Shown here: piece after piece, positions 61,965 to 64,000 of the stretch
How positions within the stretch are numbered: the first letter of the stretch is position 1
How the letters are laid out: each line of letters opens with the position of its first letter
DNA from: an uncultured Hymenobacter sp.
Lineage (GTDB): Bacteria; Bacteroidota; Bacteroidia; Cytophagales; Hymenobacteraceae
Reading direction: 5' to 3'
DNA: 64,000 nucleotides
Assembly: GCA_913776615.1 (NCBI GenBank)
Contig: CAJYPK010000050.1
Coordinates: 1 to 64,000 of the forward strand
Notes under the pieces: model-generated
Told to the model about the DNA's origin: nothing
The model's database searches: none
What the model saw: only the letters and a program-made list of their open reading frames with translations
Translations under genes and position numbers: made by a program

Positions 61965-62915
61965 CTACTGCTTTTGCAGGAGCATGGCACCGTAGGAATA
62001 GCCGCCGCCGAACACCGTCACAATCAGGTTCTCGCCTGCCTGGATGCGGGGCCAGATTTCAGCCAGGCCGATGGCAGCCCCCGCGCAACCGGTATTACCC
62101 AGCCGCTCAATGTTGTTCACGGCACGGGCTGGATCGAGGCCCAGCTGCTTCACCACGTTGGCCGAGATGCGCAAGTTGGCCTGATGCGGAATCAAATACC
62201 CCAATTCGTTTACTTTCAACCCATTCGCATCGAGCAGCTGCTGCGTAATGCGGGCCATGTAAGTGCACGCCTGCTGAAATACGTCGCGGCCGAACGGCAT
62301 CACAATACCCTTCTCTACGGGCTTGAGCGTCACGGCTTCATCGGCCTTGCCCATGGGCGCGGCCCCGCCCGTAAGTACTTGCACTACGCGCAGGCTATTG
62401 GCCCCCAGCGGCTCTTTGCTGAATAGCAGAGCCGCCGCGCCGTCGCCCCACAAGTGGCCCGCCATGGTGTCTTCCTCGTTGTTGTAGGCGGTGTTGTGCT
62501 CGCTTACCACTACCAGCGCCCGGCTGGCTTTGCCTAGGGCAAAGTAGCCTTCCACAATCTCCACGGCGTTGAGCAGTGAGGAACAGGCCGACGAGATACT
62601 TACCACCGGGATTTCGTTGATGTTCAACGCCCGCTGTACGGCGTGGGCGGCAGTATAGATGGTATCGTGAGGCGTGTAAGTACCCGCCACAATGAGGTCA
62701 ATGCTGGCCGGCGCTATGTCGGGTAGCTCGGCCAGCAGAGCTTGCGTGGCCGCAATCGCCATGGTGTTGGCGTTTTCGCCCGGCCCGGCCTTGCGACGCT
62801 CCCGGATGCCGGTGCGCTCGATTATCCAATCGGAGGCCAGACCATTGAGCCGGGTAAAATGTTCGTTCGTAACAACGGCCGCCGGGAGGTAGGCAGCCAC
62901 GTGATGCAGGTACAC
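61965..62915 (-). CDS. 3-oxoacyl-ACP synthase III (KAS III) family protein
   Basis: A 316-aa thiolase-fold enzyme. The start is GTG at 62913-62915; no ATG is available before YLHHVAAYLP. The catalytic triad is C111 (SISSACSSL), H244 (LIPHQANLRI) and N274 (LGNTGCAGA), as in FabH, which condenses acyl-CoA with malonyl-ACP to start fatty-acid synthesis. It is not beside plsX or rpmF as the housekeeping fabH often is, so it may be an additional KAS III with another starter unit. Confidence 0.9.
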   Translation of the reverse strand: MYLHHVAAYLPAAVVTNEHFTRLNGLASDWIIERTGIRERRKAGPGENANTMAIAATQALLAELPDIAPASIDLIVAGTYTPHDTIYTAAHAVQRALNINEIPVVSISSACSSLLNAVEIVEGYFALGKASRALVVVSEHNTAYNNEEDTMAGHLWGDGAAALLFSKEPLGANSLRVVQVLTGGAAPMGKADEAVTLKPVEKGIVMPFGRDVFQQACTYMARITQQLLDANGLKVNELGYLIPHQANLRISANVVKQLGLDPARAVNNIERLGNTGCAGAAIGLAEIWPRIQAGENLIVTVFGGGYSYGAMLLQKQ

Positions 62916-63111
62916 GCAGTAAGTAGTGGGTGAAGAAATATCAGTACAAAGTTCCGGCTAACAACCGGTAGCCTTCGAATAAAAGCTGCAAAAGCCGGAA
63001 TCTTATACGTCGGCGGCGGCCCTGGGCAGGGGCGGGGCACTAGGTCCGGCCTACTGCGCGTTGGCACCGTAGTTGCCTTTCCGACGGGTAAACCGGCTCC
63101 TTCTGATTTTT

Positions 63112-63603
63112 ATGCACCTACGTTTTTTTCGGCTCGGCGGGTTGCTCCCGCTGGCCCTTATCTGGAGCCAGCGCGCTGCGGCTCAGAAATACAACACCGC
63201 GCTGGGCGCCCGGCTGGGGGGTGGCAACTATGGCATCACCTTGCAGCAGCGGGTAGCTTCGCGCGTTACGATCGAAGGCATTGCCGGGCTGCGCGAGCGC
63301 GAGTACAGCGGTACGGTGCTGGGGCAGTACCACTTTGGCATCCTGGGCCCCAGCCTCAACTACTACGTCGGCGCGGGCGGCCACATCGGTCACAATAAGG
63401 ACACGGGCGGCTTCAGCGGCCTCGATGCCTTGGTAGGCGTCGAGTATAAAGTAGCCTTCTTGCCGGTCGTGCTGAGCTTCGACTTCAAGCCCACGCTGGA
63501 ATTTAGCGGCGATGACTACGCTCGCTTTCCGACGGCCTTTTCCATTCGCTACGTGTTGTTTAAGCGCCGGACTAATTTGCTCGACCAGCTTCGGGGGCGG
63601 TAA
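63112..63603 (+). CDS. small outer-membrane beta-barrel-like protein
   Basis: A 163-aa exported protein started at ATG 63112, with a signal peptide (about 1-24, ending RAAAQ). The rest alternates hydrophobic and polar residues with many Gly and Tyr (TALGARLGGGNYGITLQQ, GPSLNYYVGAGGHIG, FSIRYVLFKR), as in 8-strand outer-membrane barrels. It stands alone on the plus strand. Function unknown. Confidence 0.83.
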   Translation: MHLRFFRLGGLLPLALIWSQRAAAQKYNTALGARLGGGNYGITLQQRVASRVTIEGIAGLREREYSGTVLGQYHFGILGPSLNYYVGAGGHIGHNKDTGGFSGLDALVGVEYKVAFLPVVLSFDFKPTLEFSGDDYARFPTAFSIRYVLFKRRTNLLDQLRGR

Positions 63604-63630
63604 GGTTGCCCCCGAGGGATTTCTGCTAAG

Positions 63631-63667
63631 AAAAAAGGCTCCCAGCGCAATGCTAGGAGCCTTTTTT
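63631..63667. terminator. bidirectional terminator between the barrel gene and tRNA-Phe
   Basis: A perfect 12-bp stem AAAAAAGGCTCC/GGAGCCTTTTTT with a 13-base loop, with A- and T-runs on both sides. It can serve the plus-strand gene ending at 63603 and the minus-strand tRNA. Confidence 0.92.
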
Positions 63668-63668
63668 G

Positions 63669-63741
<73 letters not shown>

Positions 63742-63774
63742 TTTTCCGTAGACCGCTGTGGCGGCTTGGGAGCA

Positions 63775-63804
63775 CAAAAGTACGTCCAGAAGCTGACGAA
63801 ACAA
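63775..63804 (-). promoter_or_regulatory. Bacteroidota-type promoter for tRNA-Phe
   Basis: On the minus strand TTG (63802-63804) and TACTTTTG (63775-63782) are 19 bases apart, an exact match to the Bacteroidota consensus. The -7 box is about 33 bases upstream of the tRNA 5' end. Confidence 0.75.
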
Positions 63805-63923
63805 GTCTTTCGGCAAAAAAAATTATAATTCGTAGGAGCTGGAACCAGCCAGCCGCGCAAGATAGTCGTCATGCCTACTAAATTGCGCGCCCATCCCACC
63901 CCGCCGGCTTACCTTTACCGTCT

Positions 63924-64000
63924 ATGCTCCAACCCATCCTTTTCGCACTACTCCTGCTGGCCGCTTTCGGCCTTTTCACTTGGCAGGTTCGTAAAATCAG
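63924..64000 (+). CDS. probable (Fe-S)-binding oxidoreductase, N-terminal fragment
   Basis: From ATG 63924 the frame is open to the window edge and encodes a hydrophobic start (MLQPILFALLLLAAFGLF) followed by TWQVRKI. This opening resembles the membrane-anchored (Fe-S)-binding proteins of the heterodisulfide-reductase type in Bacteroidota. The cysteine motifs that would prove it lie beyond the window, so the name is tentative. Confidence 0.5.
   Translation, partial: MLQPILFALLLLAAFGLFTWQVRKI

Overview
The window looks like chromosomal DNA of a Hymenobacter-like member of the Bacteroidota (Cytophagales, Hymenobacteraceae). It is GC-rich. It carries type IX secretion (T9SS) machinery (gldKLMN, porP/sprF, porW/sprE), giant secreted proteins with type A T9SS C-terminal sorting signals, a SusC/SusD pair, an atp operon in Bacteroidota order without atpD/atpC, and several promoters of the Bacteroidota form TTG-N17-23-TAnnTTTG. 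I see no phage, insertion sequence or CRISPR array.

Layout. 1-17.4 kb (minus strand): four very large T9SS cargo proteins in a row (about 1140, 1549, 1400 and 1136 aa). Three start with exactly seven FG-GAP repeats followed by an IPT/TIG domain; the fourth has a glycine-rich start, two LamG-like domains and two IPT domains. Their C-terminal modules are mosaics of each other. Two of them are followed, after a near-identical hairpin, by a small protein with a PVDGG-helix-basic tail resembling the PID-CTERM class of sorting signal. 18-20.8 kb: a LuxR-type response regulator and a TPR histidine kinase. 21-27 kb: F-type ATP synthase genes. 27-33 kb: surface lipoprotein, SusD and SusC. 33-35.4 kb: a GH3-remnant/beta-lactamase-type hydrolase and AtpZ. 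35.5-43 kb (plus): porW, a class A penicillin-binding protein and uvrC. 43-49 kb (minus): gldK-L-M-N and porP. 49-56 kb: hemD, DUF4271, a WecA/MraY-family transferase, a small unknown, lipB, YraN, a MORN-like lipoprotein and a cyanophycinase-like peptidase. 56.5-61.2 kb (plus): mgtE, an unknown AT-richer gene, then a seven-helix membrane protein + histidine kinase + response regulator set. 61.5-64 kb: arfB, fabH-like, an outer-membrane protein, tRNA-Phe and the start of a probable Fe-S protein.

How it fits together. The GldKLMN motor/ring, PorP and PorW are parts of the apparatus that exports proteins like the four giants at the left end, so machinery and cargo lie within 50 kb. The two LuxR-type two-component systems are separate. 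A palindrome in front of the first response regulator also occurs upstream of one T9SS giant, which hints at a regulatory link but does not prove one.

The least explained structure is intergenic. At least four gene junctions (kinase/regulator, atpA/atpG, atpF/atpH, PBP1A/uvrC) carry an inverted repeat that begins at the stop codon of the upstream gene. Each is built from a different short repeated unit, and at PBP1A/uvrC the arms are a perfect 70-bp inverted repeat running from the stop codon of one gene to the first base of the next. I rank this first for follow-up, then the T9SS giant/PID-CTERM pairing.
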